Positions 24,068 through 33,317 of a stretch of DNA of 59,617 nucleotides are shown here, one piece after another (positions within the stretch are counted from its first letter, which is position 1; every line of letters starts with the position of its first letter). A program made the position numbers and the translations under genes. Location: NCBI GenBank assembly GCA_934486875.1, contig CAKSPU010000009.1, forward strand, positions 1 through 59,617, given 5' to 3'. The stretch is from an uncultured Oscillospiraceae bacterium. Lineage in GTDB: Bacteria > Bacillota > Clostridia > Oscillospirales > Ruminococcaceae. The notes below the pieces were generated by a model, which saw only the letters and a list, made by a program, of their open reading frames with translations, had not been told where the DNA came from and made no database searches.

Positions 24068-24089
24068 AAAAAAGACGCCGAAGCGTCTT
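24068..24089 (-). terminator. Terminator of rpmB
   Basis: AAGACGC/GCGTCTT (24072-24078 with 24083-24089) around a four-base loop, followed on the minus strand by TTTTTTATTT. Confidence 0.85.
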
Positions 24090-24143
24090 CCTTATTGTAC
24101 GTACAATTCGGTTATAAAATGTCCGCCGATTTCCCGTCGAAAA

Positions 24144-24332
24144 TCAGACAGCACGTGTTACCTTACCGGAACGGAGGCATCTTGTGCACACGTAGATGTG
24201 CTTAGGAGTACCGTCAACGATAGCTTTTACACGCTTTACATTAGGCTTCCAGGTTCTGTTGGAACGACGATGAGAGTGGGAAACCTTAATACCGAAAGTA
24301 ACGCCCTTTCCGCAAATATCGCACTTTGCCAT
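24144..24332 (-). CDS. rpmB: 50S ribosomal protein L28
   Basis: A 62-residue protein starting at ATG 24332 behind AAAGGAGG. The frame continues upstream but the ribosome site fixes this start. It has the L28 pattern with SHSHRRSNRTWKPNVKRV. It is the zinc-binding form, with CDIC near the N-terminus and CTRC near the C-terminus giving four cysteines. It is transcribed alone from the promoter at 24402-24430, with its own terminator. Confidence 0.97.
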   Translation of the reverse strand: MAKCDICGKGVTFGIKVSHSHRRSNRTWKPNVKRVKAIVDGTPKHIYVCTRCLRSGKVTRAV

Positions 24333-24401
24333 TTGGGCCGCACCTCCTTTAAAGTAATAGCGTTTCAACGTCCTTATACGGGACGTTTTCAGAACATTTC
24401 A

Positions 24402-24430
24402 ATTATATCACAGGTTTTTGCAAATTGCAA
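24402..24430 (-). promoter_or_regulatory. Promoter of rpmB
   Basis: On the minus strand TTGCAA (24425-24430) and TATAAT (24402-24407) are 17 bp apart. A small AACGTCC/GGACGTT hairpin (24367-24387) follows in the leader. Confidence 0.85.
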
Positions 24431-24574
24431 GCATTTTTTTCGGTTTTCACCATTTTTATGATTTGCTACAATTTAAGATATATCAGCGGCAATGTTTTTG
24501 TGCAGCATATATATCACTGCCCGCCCTGACCGTCCGTTTTTCAAATAAAAGATTCTGCCGATGTGATATGCTGT

Positions 24575-24603
24575 ATTATACCATATGTAATGTACTTTGT
24601 CAA
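24575..24603 (-). promoter_or_regulatory. Second, orphan consensus promoter upstream of rpmB
   Basis: On the minus strand TTGACA (24598-24603) and TATAAT (24575-24580) are exactly 17 bp apart. The roughly 140 bases before the rpmB promoter code for no convincing protein. An inverted repeat CAGCATAT..CAC (24503-24517) with GTGATATGCTG (24563-24573) spans its start region. It makes either a long rpmB leader or a small RNA. Confidence 0.65.
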
Positions 24604-24819
24604 TCAGATCATTGCAGCTTTTCAGGTTGACATATTTTCGCACTCTTTGGTAATTTATGTTAATTTCCAATTACATATTTTGTCAGTGTTATACATACAG
24701 CAAGTTAAATTAGCTTTTTATATTCACATTTTAGTTGTCATTTGTTTGTTTTATTGAAAATGAATATATTTTTTAGCGGAATTTTGTCACAGAAATTTGC
24801 AAATACTGCATTTTTACTC

Positions 24820-24848
24820 TTGTAATTTTTCGTGTTTTGTATTATAAT
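24820..24848 (+). promoter_or_regulatory. Probable sigma-A promoter of the flagellar operon
   Basis: TTGTAA (24820-24825) and TATAAT (24843-24848) are 17 bp apart, with about 85 bases of AT-rich leader before flgB. No sigma-28 motif and no c-di-GMP riboswitch core is visible in the leader. Bases 24604-24819 show nothing else I can name. Confidence 0.6.
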
Positions 24849-24938
24849 TATTATTAGCTATAAGTGTGCCCACAGGTACATTATGCTTTTTTATAAAAAT
24901 ATTCCGCAAGGCTTTTATATATGAAAGGAGCTCCGCTT

Positions 24939-25379
24939 ATGGGACTTTTCGACAGTGCCGCTTTCAAAATAACCGAACAGGGTCTTGACGCTGCCTGGTA
25001 CAAGCAGCAGGTCATCAGCCACAATATCGCAAACGTTTCCACCCCCGACTTCAAGGCCAAGACCGTTGATTTCGGACTTGTGCTCAAAGAAAAGATGAAG
25101 TGTCCCTATCACGGCAGGACAAGCTGCCCCCACGATAGCTTCAAGTCCGAAAACGGCTCCGCTCAGGTATCGGGTCCCGACGCTTCAAGCGGAAATGACG
25201 AAGAGCTCGTGTGGGTGAACACTTCATATGAGACCAACACAAGCCAGCTTCTGAACGGCAACAATGTGGACATCGAAAAAGAGGGTATGTCCCTTGTCGA
25301 TGTTCAGTATCAGTACAAGACTATGATCGACTATATGAACAGCCAGTATTCTATGATACGCCGTGCAATCGGCAAATAA
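24939..25379 (+). CDS. flgB: Flagellar proximal rod protein FlgB
   Basis: A 146-residue rod protein. ATG 24939 is chosen because AAAGGAG (24923-24929) lies before it. The earlier ATG overlaps that site. The N-terminal FKITEQGLDAAWYKQQVISHN (21 residues, seen as FKITEQGLD...VISHNIANVSTPDFKA) is the rod/hook family signature, and the C-terminus with NGNNVDIEKEGM and NSQYSMIRRAI closes the fold. The middle has an unusual Cys/His pair of segments, CPYHGRTSCPHD, not normally present. It is the first gene of the fla operon and is followed by flgC and fliE as in other Firmicutes. Confidence 0.93.
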   Translation: MGLFDSAAFKITEQGLDAAWYKQQVISHNIANVSTPDFKAKTVDFGLVLKEKMKCPYHGRTSCPHDSFKSENGSAQVSGPDASSGNDEELVWVNTSYETNTSQLLNGNNVDIEKEGMSLVDVQYQYKTMIDYMNSQYSMIRRAIGK

Positions 25380-25425
25380 GATATTTACGGCAAATAAATC
25401 AGAGTAATTCCGAAAGGAGACCGCT

Positions 25426-25911
25426 ATGGGATTTTTAAGCTCACTTGATATAGGTCATTCCGCTCTCTCGGCTCAGAGGCTGAGAATGGACATTATTTCC
25501 CAGAATATCGCAAATCAGGATTCCTACAACACCTCCACAGGCGAGCCATACTGCCGCCAGCTCACGGTGATAAGCGAGAAAAAGGATTTCGCAGGAGTTC
25601 TGAACAAATACACCACCCGTGACAAGTCCACCCACAGCAGAGGTGTTTACTACAGAGCCAATCAGGACAAATACCGTCTTGCGGGCGCTGTTATCACCGA
25701 GGTCATCGACGATGATGCGCCTATGACTCCCGTGTATGACCCCGACAATCCCCTTGCAGACGAAAACGGCTACATATATCACTCAAACGTTGACAACACC
25801 AAGGAGCAGACAGACCTTATGGCGGCTCAGCGTGCCTATGAAGCAAATGCCTCCGCTATCGAAGTCGTAAAGGCTATGATGAGCAAGGCTTCAGAGCTCA
25901 AGGGCAACTGA
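25426..25911 (+). CDS. flgC: Flagellar proximal rod protein FlgC
   Basis: A 161-residue protein with AAAGGAG before ATG 25426. It has the family start LDIGHSALSAQRLRMDIISQNIANQDS and the conserved end SNVDNTKEQTDLMAAQRAYEANASAIEVVKAM in pieces (NVDNTKEQTDLM, AQRAYEANASA). It forms the rod with FlgB, FlgF, FlgG and FliE inside the cell wall. The usual VDPMVEMVNL motif is replaced by VDNTKEQTDL, a local deviation. It lies 46 bases after flgB. Confidence 0.94.
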   Translation: MGFLSSLDIGHSALSAQRLRMDIISQNIANQDSYNTSTGEPYCRQLTVISEKKDFAGVLNKYTTRDKSTHSRGVYYRANQDKYRLAGAVITEVIDDDAPMTPVYDPDNPLADENGYIYHSNVDNTKEQTDLMAAQRAYEANASAIEVVKAMMSKASELKGN

Positions 25912-25947
25912 GTTTTGTTAAGATAATAAAAGAAAGGATCCGATAAA

Positions 25948-26259
25948 ATGTACATCGTTCCCATAAGCTCCGCAATAACTCCCCTTGATATTCTGTCCCA
26001 GAACGAAGCTGCGGCAGCAGAAGCAGCCAAGACCGATTCCCCCTCATTTGCGGACGTTTTCAGAGAGGTCGTTACAGATGTCACAGACACACAGCAGGTC
26101 GTAAACGAGGATTCCGCCCGCCTTGTTATGGGCGAGATCGACGATCTGCACACCATATACAATAATCTCACAAAGGCAGAGATAGCCGTAGAGACCTTCG
26201 TTGCGGTCAAAGATGCCTGCCAGCAGAGCTATGACCAGATAATGCAGATGAGTATGTAA
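25948..26259 (+). CDS. fliE: Flagellar hook-basal body protein FliE
   Basis: A 103-residue protein joining the MS ring to the rod. It follows the FliE pattern: a variable N-terminus, FADVFREVVTDV, a middle acidic helix, and the conserved end DLHTIYNNLTKAEIAVETFV...CQQSYDQIMQMSM. AAAGGA precedes ATG 25948. It has no signal peptide, because it is exported by the flagellar apparatus itself. It lies between flgC and fliF, the standard order. Confidence 0.92.
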   Translation: MYIVPISSAITPLDILSQNEAAAAEAAKTDSPSFADVFREVVTDVTDTQQVVNEDSARLVMGEIDDLHTIYNNLTKAEIAVETFVAVKDACQQSYDQIMQMSM

Positions 26260-26285
26260 CTTCACCGGAAGGGAAATAACAGGGA

Positions 26286-27959
26286 ATGAATGAAAAAATC
26301 CAAAAGACTATAACCACTGTCAAGGAATACTGGGGCAGACAGACCAAAAAGACCAAGGGCATTTACATAGGCGGTCTGGCACTGGTGCTCATAATTGCCA
26401 TAGTTGCGGCAGTGCTTCTCAATAAAAAGGATTACGTTGTTCTGTATGAGGGGCTGGATACCTCCGAAGCTGCGGAGATAGTTCAGCTCATCGAGGAGTC
26501 GGGATATGAATGCACCCTGAGATCGGGCGGCACAATCGTTGTACCCAAGGGCTCTGAGGACAAGATAGCTATGACCCTTGCAATGCAGAAATACCCCAAA
26601 TCCTCCATTAATTACGATACATACACCACAAACGTGGGAATGTTCACAACAGAGTCGGAAAAGCGTCAGTATGAGCGTATGGCGGCTGAGGAAAGGCTCT
26701 CCGCAATACTTTCTTCATTCGAGGGCGTTCGTGAAGCTGTTGCGACCCTGACTATCCCCGAGAAGAAGAACACCGTGATCGAGGCGTACAAGCAGGAGCC
26801 CTCCGCAAATGCTGTCATCTACCTTGAGGACGGCGTTAAGCTCACAAATGAGCAGATCGAGGGTATGACCTACCTTATCACCACCTACGGCATCAAAAAG
26901 GAAAACATCACCTTAGTTGACAACTACGGCGTGCTTCTCCTTGCGGAGGACACCCCTGCGGACGTTGTTGCCGAGGAAACAAGAAAGCTTAAATTCAAGA
27001 ATGACCTTGAAAATCAGATACGTGAAAAGATAGAGGCGCTTCTTATCCCCGCTTATGGTGAGGACGGCTTCTCGGCGGCTGTCAATATGGTCTTGAACTT
27101 CGACAGCAAGGTATCCGAGGACACTGTTTACACCCCCTCCACCGATGACGAAAGAGGTATGCTCCAGCACACGGACGCATCTCAGGCAAGCGGCTATGCC
27201 ACTGCCGACGGCGGCGTTCAGGGCGTTGAGACCAACGCAGATGACACATATCCCGAGGGAACCACCAACGGAAACGGTCAGTGGACCGAAAACTCCGTTT
27301 CAAACACATATCTCGTAAACACCTACAAGGAGCAGGTGGAAAAGGCAGGCTATGTTATTGACGGACTTTCAATTTCCGTTGTCATCTATACCGATTATCT
27401 CCCCGACACCACAAGGCAGAACCTTGTAAATCTTGTGGCAAATGCAGGTACGGTAAATCCCGCAGTTGCTCAGGACGTTGTTACCGTTACAAATCTCCAG
27501 AAAACTCCCGATACAGTCGATGCAAGCGCTCAGACCTTCATCTTCGGTCTCACCCTCAGCCAGCTCGTTATCCTGGGTGCGATACTTCTGGGAATACTTC
27601 TCATACTCATCATTATTCTTGTATCTCTCAGAACAGGTGCGAAGAGGAAGAGAAGAGAATTTGAGAAAACTATCCTCGCACAGCACGCTCCCGCAGAGGG
27701 AGAACCCCTTATCGACAGCTTCTTCTCTCTCAGCGACGAGGGCTCGCCCTCCGTTGACATTCCCAGTCTCAATGCCGACACAGGCGTGGAGACAAAGGAA
27801 ACTATCATCAGGAGAGAGCTTACAGACTTTGCGAGAACCAGCCCCGAGATCGTGGCACAGCTCCTCAGAAGCTGGGTACACGAGGAAGAGGAGCACCCGA
27901 GCAAATCCAAGAAGAAAAAGGAAGAGCCCGCTCCCCAGCCTGCCGAGGAGAAAAAGTAA
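26286..27959 (+). CDS. fliF: Flagellar MS-ring protein FliF
   Basis: A 557-residue membrane protein with transmembrane helices near 26-46 and 418-442. The periplasmic ring-building domain starts YVVLYEGLDTSEAAEIVQLIEESG, and AVATLTIPEKKNTV and SAAVNMVLNFDSK follow. The extracellular linker (about 285-340) is Gly/Asn/Thr-rich. The cytoplasmic tail, ending in Lys/Glu-rich repeats, should bind FliG through TRRELTDFARTSPEIVAQLLRSW-like sequence (seen as LTDFARTSPEIVAQLLRSW). The very charged KSKKKKEEPAPQPAEEKK end is longer than usual. Confidence 0.95.
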   Translation: MNEKIQKTITTVKEYWGRQTKKTKGIYIGGLALVLIIAIVAAVLLNKKDYVVLYEGLDTSEAAEIVQLIEESGYECTLRSGGTIVVPKGSEDKIAMTLAMQKYPKSSINYDTYTTNVGMFTTESEKRQYERMAAEERLSAILSSFEGVREAVATLTIPEKKNTVIEAYKQEPSANAVIYLEDGVKLTNEQIEGMTYLITTYGIKKENITLVDNYGVLLLAEDTPADVVAEETRKLKFKNDLENQIREKIEALLIPAYGEDGFSAAVNMVLNFDSKVSEDTVYTPSTDDERGMLQHTDASQASGYATADGGVQGVETNADDTYPEGTTNGNGQWTENSVSNTYLVNTYKEQVEKAGYVIDGLSISVVIYTDYLPDTTRQNLVNLVANAGTVNPAVAQDVVTVTNLQKTPDTVDASAQTFIFGLTLSQLVILGAILLGILLILIIILVSLRTGAKRKRREFEKTILAQHAPAEGEPLIDSFFSLSDEGSPSVDIPSLNADTGVETKETIIRRELTDFARTSPEIVAQLLRSWVHEEEEHPSKSKKKKEEPAPQPAEEKK

Positions 27960-27992
27960 CACTTCCCCTATAAGCCGAAAGGAATGTTTTCA

Positions 27993-29003
27993 ATGAGCGA
28001 TCTGCTTGAACTTACCCCAAGACAAAAAGCCGCTGTGGTCATTACCGCTCTGGGAACGGACAATGCCGCAGGAGTATATAAACATCTGAACAATGACGAG
28101 GTGGAAGCGCTGACTCTTGACGTTTCAAGTCTCCCCTATCTTGATGCCACCGTTGCAGACTCGGTTTTAAACGAGTTCTACGAGCTGTGCCTTACACAGA
28201 AGGTCATCACCGACGGCGGCGTTGAGTACGCAAGAGACGTTCTCACCAAGGCTTTCGGCGAGGAAGCTGCCGCAAGACTGATGAGCAGGATCACAAAAAC
28301 TATGCAGTCCAAGGCATTCGAGTTCGTCAGAAAGTCCGACTACAAAAATCTGCTTGCAATCGTTCAGAACGAGTATCCTCAGACTATCGCACTTATCCTC
28401 TCCTATGCCACATCGGAGCAGGCTTCCGCTGTTCTGAATGAGCTGCCGAAGGAGAAGAGAGTAGAGGTCGTTGAGAGAATTGCAAAGATGGATTCCGCAT
28501 CTCCCGACACGGTAAAGGCTATCGAAGCCACCCTGGAAAGGAAGTTTGCCTCCATCGTTTCTATGGACACCACCGAGGTCGGCGGTATCAACACTGTTGC
28601 GGATATCCTCAACAAGGTCGACCGCTCCACCGAAAAATACATCTTCGACGAGCTGTCCGTCAGAGACCCTGTTCTCGTGGACGAGATCAAGAAGAAAATG
28701 TTCGTGTTCGAGGATATCCTCACTCTGGACTCTATGTCCATTCAGAGATTTATCCGGGACTGCGACACAAAGGATCTTGCTGTTGCTATCAAGGGTTCCA
28801 ACGAAGAGGTCGCTGCGGCGCTCTTTGCCAATATGCCTCAGAGAATGCAGGAGTCCATTCAGCAGGAGATCGAATATCTGCATAATATCCGTATGCGTGA
28901 CGTTGAAGAAGCTCAGCAGCGTATCGTAGGCATTATCAGACACCTTGAGGAAGAGGGCGAGCTTGTTATCGGTAAGGGCGGAGATGATGAGATAATTGCT
29001 TAA
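27993..29003 (+). CDS. fliG: Flagellar motor switch protein FliG
   Basis: A 336-residue protein. ATG 27993 is chosen over ATG 27984, since AAAGGA (27978-27983) lies directly against the latter and 9 bases before the former. It has the N-terminal FliF-binding LTPRQKAAVVITALG, the middle ARM domain with NEYPQTIALILSY, and the C-terminal torque helix with charged DCDTKDLAVAIKGSNEEV and MPQRMQESI. The usual EHPQ motif reads EYPQ. It joins FliM and FliY in the C ring. Its end overlaps the TTG start of fliH by 8 bases. Confidence 0.96.
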   Translation: MSDLLELTPRQKAAVVITALGTDNAAGVYKHLNNDEVEALTLDVSSLPYLDATVADSVLNEFYELCLTQKVITDGGVEYARDVLTKAFGEEAAARLMSRITKTMQSKAFEFVRKSDYKNLLAIVQNEYPQTIALILSYATSEQASAVLNELPKEKRVEVVERIAKMDSASPDTVKAIEATLERKFASIVSMDTTEVGGINTVADILNKVDRSTEKYIFDELSVRDPVLVDEIKKKMFVFEDILTLDSMSIQRFIRDCDTKDLAVAIKGSNEEVAAALFANMPQRMQESIQQEIEYLHNIRMRDVEEAQQRIVGIIRHLEEEGELVIGKGGDDEIIA

Positions 29004-29877
29004 AATAGTCAAATCAAAGGTCTACAGCTTCGACAGCTCCAAGCTCGTTCCAGTGGGCGAAGAGCCGAAGAAAGCCGAGCCTGCACCCGTATCCGAGGAG
29101 CATATCCCCACCCCCGAGGAAATTGCGGCTCAGAAGGAAGCTGAGCGTGCAAAGCGTCTCGAGGACGAAACAAAGCGCTTCAATGAAGCGGTAATAAAGC
29201 GTTCCAACGAGATAATCACCGCAAAAAAGAAGAAGATGGACGAGGATTACGAAAGGATCGTTGCGGCAGGAAGAAATTCCGCCGAAAAGATGATCGAAGA
29301 TGCCCGTTCAAAGACAAAAGCCGTTTTTGAAGCTGCCGATGAGGAATGCAAAAAGCTCAGGGAAAGGGCTGAAAAAGAGGGCTTTGAGGCGGGATTTGAA
29401 GCGGGAAAGGCTGATGCTGTAAAGAAGTGCGACAAGTACCTTGAAACGGCGGGAGCGCTTCTTGCCGAGATAAACGCAAAAAAGGAAGCCTACTACATCT
29501 CCCACGAATATGAGCTTTGCGAAACTGTTCTCGAAATGGTGAAGAAGATCACCCTGTCCGAGATAAAAACAGATCCCGAGGTCATTGACCGAATTGCGGC
29601 AAATGCGGCAAAGAGCTTCCGAAATTCCGATTATGTGAAGATATCCCTTGCAAATGGCGAGGCTTCAAGGAAATTCGTGACGGACAAGGAATTTGTAAAA
29701 TCCCTTATCCCGTTCATTCCCGAAATAGATGTTGAGGAGCTTGATCCTGAGGACGCTCCCCCGGGCACTGTCATTCTCGACAACGGCTCGGAGATAATAG
29801 ACGCTTCGGTTCCCACCCAGCTCGATTTCTTAAAAGAAATTATGAAAAATTCCCACGGCGGCGAAGAGGAGAAATAA
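28996..29877 (+). CDS. fliH: Flagellar assembly protein FliH
   Basis: A 293-residue protein starting at TTG 28996, overlapping the fliG stop by 8 bases. The N-terminus KIVKSKVYSFDSSKLVPVGEE fits the family start (KS.vi....). A long charged coiled coil of Lys, Glu and Ala (about 40-170) with several GFEAGFEAGK-type Gly repeats follows, then the conserved C-terminal domain with ETVLEMVKKITLSEI and DPEVIDRI. It dimerises and holds the FliI ATPase in check at the export gate. No other reading suits the spacing. Confidence 0.88.
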   Translation: MLKIVKSKVYSFDSSKLVPVGEEPKKAEPAPVSEEHIPTPEEIAAQKEAERAKRLEDETKRFNEAVIKRSNEIITAKKKKMDEDYERIVAAGRNSAEKMIEDARSKTKAVFEAADEECKKLRERAEKEGFEAGFEAGKADAVKKCDKYLETAGALLAEINAKKEAYYISHEYELCETVLEMVKKITLSEIKTDPEVIDRIAANAAKSFRNSDYVKISLANGEASRKFVTDKEFVKSLIPFIPEIDVEELDPEDAPPGTVILDNGSEIIDASVPTQLDFLKEIMKNSHGGEEEK

Positions 29878-29909
29878 CCCTTTGGCGCTGATATGACGAG
29901 GTTGTACAG

Positions 29910-31217
29910 ATGGATCTTAAGGCTGTAAGAAACGCTGTGAGAACAGCAGAGCTTTACCGCTATCAAGGCAAAATTGAAAAAATTATCGGTATGACCATTG
30001 AAGCCAGCGGTCCTGTCTGCAACATCGGCGATGTATGCCGTATCTACAAAAAAGGCAGGTCGGGGGATTTCATTTACGCCGAGGTCGTAGGCTTCCGCCA
30101 CGGCACTGTTATGCTGATGCCGTACACGGACATTGAGGGAATAGGCCCCGGCTCCGTGGTGGACAACACGGGCGACAAGCTTAAGGTCGGCGTTGGCGAA
30201 TGCCTTATCGGCAGGGTCATAAACGCCGTTGGCGACCCCATTGACGGCGGTGCGCCTATAAAAACTCTCGAAAGCTACTCCATTGCAGGCGAGCCTGTAA
30301 ATCCCCTTACACGTCCTGCGATACACGATATTATCCCTTTCGGGGTAAAAGCCATTGACGGTCTGCTAACGATCGGCAGGGGTCAGAGAATGGGCATTTT
30401 CGCAGGTTCTGGTGTGGGCAAATCCACCCTCCTCGGTATGATAGCCAGGGAAGTTCAGGCAGATATCAATGTCATTGCCCTTGTGGGCGAGCGTGGCAGA
30501 GAGGTTCTTGAATTTATCCAGCGTGACCTTGGTCCCAAAGGAATGGCAAGGTCGGTGCTGGTGGTGGCTACATCAGATCAACCCTCTATGATGCGAAACA
30601 AATGCCCGATGACCGCCACCGCCATTGCGGAGTATTTCAAGGATCAGGGCAAAAACGTCCTGCTGATGATGGATTCCCTCACACGTTACGCTATGGCGCA
30701 GCGTGAGATTGGTCTTGCCACAGGCGAAGCGCCCATTGCAAGAGGCTACACCCCCTCCATTTACACGGCAATGCCGAAGCTGCTGGAGAGGGCAGGCAAT
30801 TTTGAAAAAGGCTCTATCACGGGAATATACACCGTGCTCGTTGAGGGCGATGACACCAACGAGCCCATTTCCGATACCGTAAGAGGTATCATCGACGGTC
30901 ATATAATCCTGTCGAGAAAGGTTGCGGCAAGGAACCATTACCCCGCTATCGAGGTACTTGATTCGGTATCCCGTCTGATGTCGGAGATCGCTCCGAAGGA
31001 TCAGAAGGACGCTGCATCAAAGATGAGAAATCTTCTTGCCACCTATTATGCAAACGCCGATCTTGTAAACATCGGAGCTTACAAAAAGGGCACAAATCAC
31101 GCTCTTGACGAGGCTCTGAGGAAGATCGACAAGATAAATGCGTTCCTCTGTCAGTCCACCGACGAAGCCTTCAGCTTTGAGGACACGGTGAAGATGATGA
31201 AGGAAGCTGTCAGCTGA
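29910..31217 (+). CDS. fliI: Flagellum-specific ATPase FliI
   Basis: A 435-residue F1-beta-like ATPase that powers export of flagellar subunits. The Walker A P-loop AGSGVGKST is at 165-173, and the Walker B LLMMDSLTRYAMAQREIGLA follows about 80 residues later. The arginine-finger region YPAIEVLDSVSRLM and the C-terminal helical domain are complete. It is paired with FliH and FliJ, encoded on either side. A GAGG site lies upstream of ATG 29910. Confidence 0.97.
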   Translation: MDLKAVRNAVRTAELYRYQGKIEKIIGMTIEASGPVCNIGDVCRIYKKGRSGDFIYAEVVGFRHGTVMLMPYTDIEGIGPGSVVDNTGDKLKVGVGECLIGRVINAVGDPIDGGAPIKTLESYSIAGEPVNPLTRPAIHDIIPFGVKAIDGLLTIGRGQRMGIFAGSGVGKSTLLGMIAREVQADINVIALVGERGREVLEFIQRDLGPKGMARSVLVVATSDQPSMMRNKCPMTATAIAEYFKDQGKNVLLMMDSLTRYAMAQREIGLATGEAPIARGYTPSIYTAMPKLLERAGNFEKGSITGIYTVLVEGDDTNEPISDTVRGIIDGHIILSRKVAARNHYPAIEVLDSVSRLMSEIAPKDQKDAASKMRNLLATYYANADLVNIGAYKKGTNHALDEALRKIDKINAFLCQSTDEAFSFEDTVKMMKEAVS

Positions 31218-31235
31218 TTTCGGAGGTAATTTTCT

Positions 31236-31697
31236 TTGAAGAAATTCCACTTTACTCTTGACAAGCTCCTTGACTTCAAGGGTCAGGTGCTTGAAAGGGA
31301 AAAAAGCAGTCTGGCTTCCCTTAATGCGCAGAAAGCCGAGGCTCTTGAAATGAAAGCCGCTCTGGAGCTTGAAATGAAAGAAGCTCAGGACGACTTCAAC
31401 TACAGGGCGCAGAAAGGCATTTCCGCTATGGAAATGTTCATCTTCAAGGAGCACCACAACACTCTGAGACTTCAGATCGAGGACATCAAAGCCTCTATCG
31501 TCTCCCTCGATGCGGCTGTTGAAAGGCAGCTTGGCGTTGTTACGGAGGCATCGCAGGAAGTCAAAAGCCTCGAGAAGCTTGAAGAAAAGCAGCTTGAGGA
31601 CTACAAATTCAAGGCAGCAAAGGCTGATGAACAGTTCATCGAAGAATACGTGAACGGTGCATCGGTAAGAGCTGCAATGGCGGACAGCGCCGTTTGA
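31236..31697 (+). CDS. fliJ: Flagellar export protein FliJ
   Basis: A 153-residue coiled-coil protein starting at TTG 31236 with GGAGG 9 bases upstream. It starts KKFHFTLDKLLDFKGQVLERE, the normal FliJ opening, and is almost entirely two long antiparallel helices of Lys, Glu and Ala. It works with FliI and FlhA in export like a rotor stalk. It has no other domain. It lies directly after fliI, as usual. Confidence 0.9.
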   Translation: MKKFHFTLDKLLDFKGQVLEREKSSLASLNAQKAEALEMKAALELEMKEAQDDFNYRAQKGISAMEMFIFKEHHNTLRLQIEDIKASIVSLDAAVERQLGVVTEASQEVKSLEKLEEKQLEDYKFKAAKADEQFIEEYVNGASVRAAMADSAV

Positions 31698-31784
31698 TAT
31701 CGGTCACAATGCTTTGATGCCGTTTTCTTCTGCACGGCTAAAATGCGTTTGACATATAAAATTTTATTGAAAGGAGGTCAGAAA

Positions 31785-33317
31785 ATGGGCGAAATTTCTT
31801 TGCCGTCAGAGCTTATGGCGGCAATGAATGTTTTCGGCGGCACGGATAATACATCTCCCCTGTCTGCACAGGACGGAACTGAGGGCGGCTCTTTCGGGGC
31901 TTTGCTCGGGCTTCTGATGACGGACACAGGCGGCACGGCAGCTTTGCAGGCTGATACGCAGACTGACACGACTCCCGAAATATCTGCGGCGGACATACTT
32001 TCTGCGGCGGTAAAGGGCGAGGCTGTGACAAAGCTTCCCGATCTATTCACCGAAAAGGGCGCTGTCGCTTTTATAAAGGCGCTGGCGGGCTTTTCCGATG
32101 AGAATGCGGACAATGCTTTTTCCGAAGCTGTTTGGGACGGCGTTTCACCCGAAGAGAGAACGGCTTTTGCAGAGCTGCTTTATGCGGCGGTCGGGACTTT
32201 CGGTGATGAAAATGTCAGCACGGACACGGCTCCCGACAAGGTGATAAAGCTTGTCACGAATATCGTTGTAAGGTCGGCTAAAAAATCGGCTGATGACAGC
32301 GGTGAAAAGGCTGATGTCACTGAGGACGCTGCACTTATGGCAGGACTCAGCGGATTTATCCGTCCTGTTCAGGTCGTTTCGTATGGATCTTACAGCGCTG
32401 AGACGGAAAATACGGACAATGTAAACACCGCTCCCGTTAATGCTGTTTCGGAAAATGTTCAGACGGTATCGGCTGAAAGTGCACCTGTTGTTATTACGGG
32501 TGACATTTCCGAAAAAATCACGGAGCTTTTCCCTGACAAGGAACAGGCTGCGGACATCACGGCGGCTGTTGAGAAGCTGGCTGATGCAAAGCCTGAGGAG
32601 ATAACAAGCTTCTGCGAAAAGCTTGCAGACGGGCTGAAAGGCTCGGTGGAAGTCATCTCCCCCGCTCCCGAAAATACCGAAGCTATGCATCTTGATTTTG
32701 GCAGACAGTCCGTACAGGGCTTTATGTCAAGGGTCAACAGGCACGATGACATCATCTCCGAAGACGGTGCACAGATGCTTATTCAGAACGCTCCAAAGGC
32801 GCAGTTTGCGGACATCATTCCTGAGGAGACCGTCCCCGAAAATGAGGACATCGATGTACAGATAATGGACCGCATAGACCTTTACAGAGACATTTTCAGC
32901 GATAATTTTTCCGAAAAGGAAATATCGGTGAAGCTCAGTCCCGATGAGCTTGGAAATGTTGAAGTAAGGATAAAGCGTTCGGGCGACGGCTTTGAGGTAA
33001 GCTTCACGGCTCAGAAAGCCGAAGCGGCTGAGCTTATTGCCGACAAGGCTTCCGAACTTGAAAAGGCTATGGCTTCAAGGGGCATTGCCCTGAGAGAAAT
33101 GACTGTTGCAAGGCAGATCGTTACAAACGAAGCTGACGGCGGTATGAACAATGATACATTCGGCGGCAGTCTTTACGGCGGTGCTCAGAACGGTCAGAAC
33201 GGCTCTGAAAGGCACTTCACATTCGGCGGAAACACTCTGCCTGACACCGATCAGGACAGCAATAGCTTTTCTGACAGCGAATTTAACAGGGAGGCGAAAC
33301 TATGGGTATCAGCGTAA
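31785..33317 (+). CDS. fliK: Flagellar hook-length control protein FliK
   Basis: A 510-residue protein from ATG 31785, preceded by AAAGGAGG. The first 370 residues are low-complexity, rich in Ala, Thr, Asp and Glu, as expected for a molecular ruler. The C-terminal Flg_hook domain shows ISVKLSPDELGNVEVRIKRSGDGFEVSFTAQ in pieces (KLSPDELGNVEVRI, FTAQKAEAAELI) and the LEKAMASRGIALREMTV helix, which would switch FlhB specificity. Its stop overlaps flgD by 16 bases in another frame. The family assignment rests on the C-terminus and on position. Confidence 0.85.
   Translation: MGEISLPSELMAAMNVFGGTDNTSPLSAQDGTEGGSFGALLGLLMTDTGGTAALQADTQTDTTPEISAADILSAAVKGEAVTKLPDLFTEKGAVAFIKALAGFSDENADNAFSEAVWDGVSPEERTAFAELLYAAVGTFGDENVSTDTAPDKVIKLVTNIVVRSAKKSADDSGEKADVTEDAALMAGLSGFIRPVQVVSYGSYSAETENTDNVNTAPVNAVSENVQTVSAESAPVVITGDISEKITELFPDKEQAADITAAVEKLADAKPEEITSFCEKLADGLKGSVEVISPAPENTEAMHLDFGRQSVQGFMSRVNRHDDIISEDGAQMLIQNAPKAQFADIIPEETVPENEDIDVQIMDRIDLYRDIFSDNFSEKEISVKLSPDELGNVEVRIKRSGDGFEVSFTAQKAEAAELIADKASELEKAMASRGIALREMTVARQIVTNEADGGMNNDTFGGSLYGGAQNGQNGSERHFTFGGNTLPDTDQDSNSFSDSEFNREAKLWVSA

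Noticed and set aside
24849..24938. Possible c-di-GMP riboswitch in the flagellar operon leader
   Set aside because: The leader is about 90 AT-rich bases and lacks the conserved GEMM core and tetraloop-receptor pattern.
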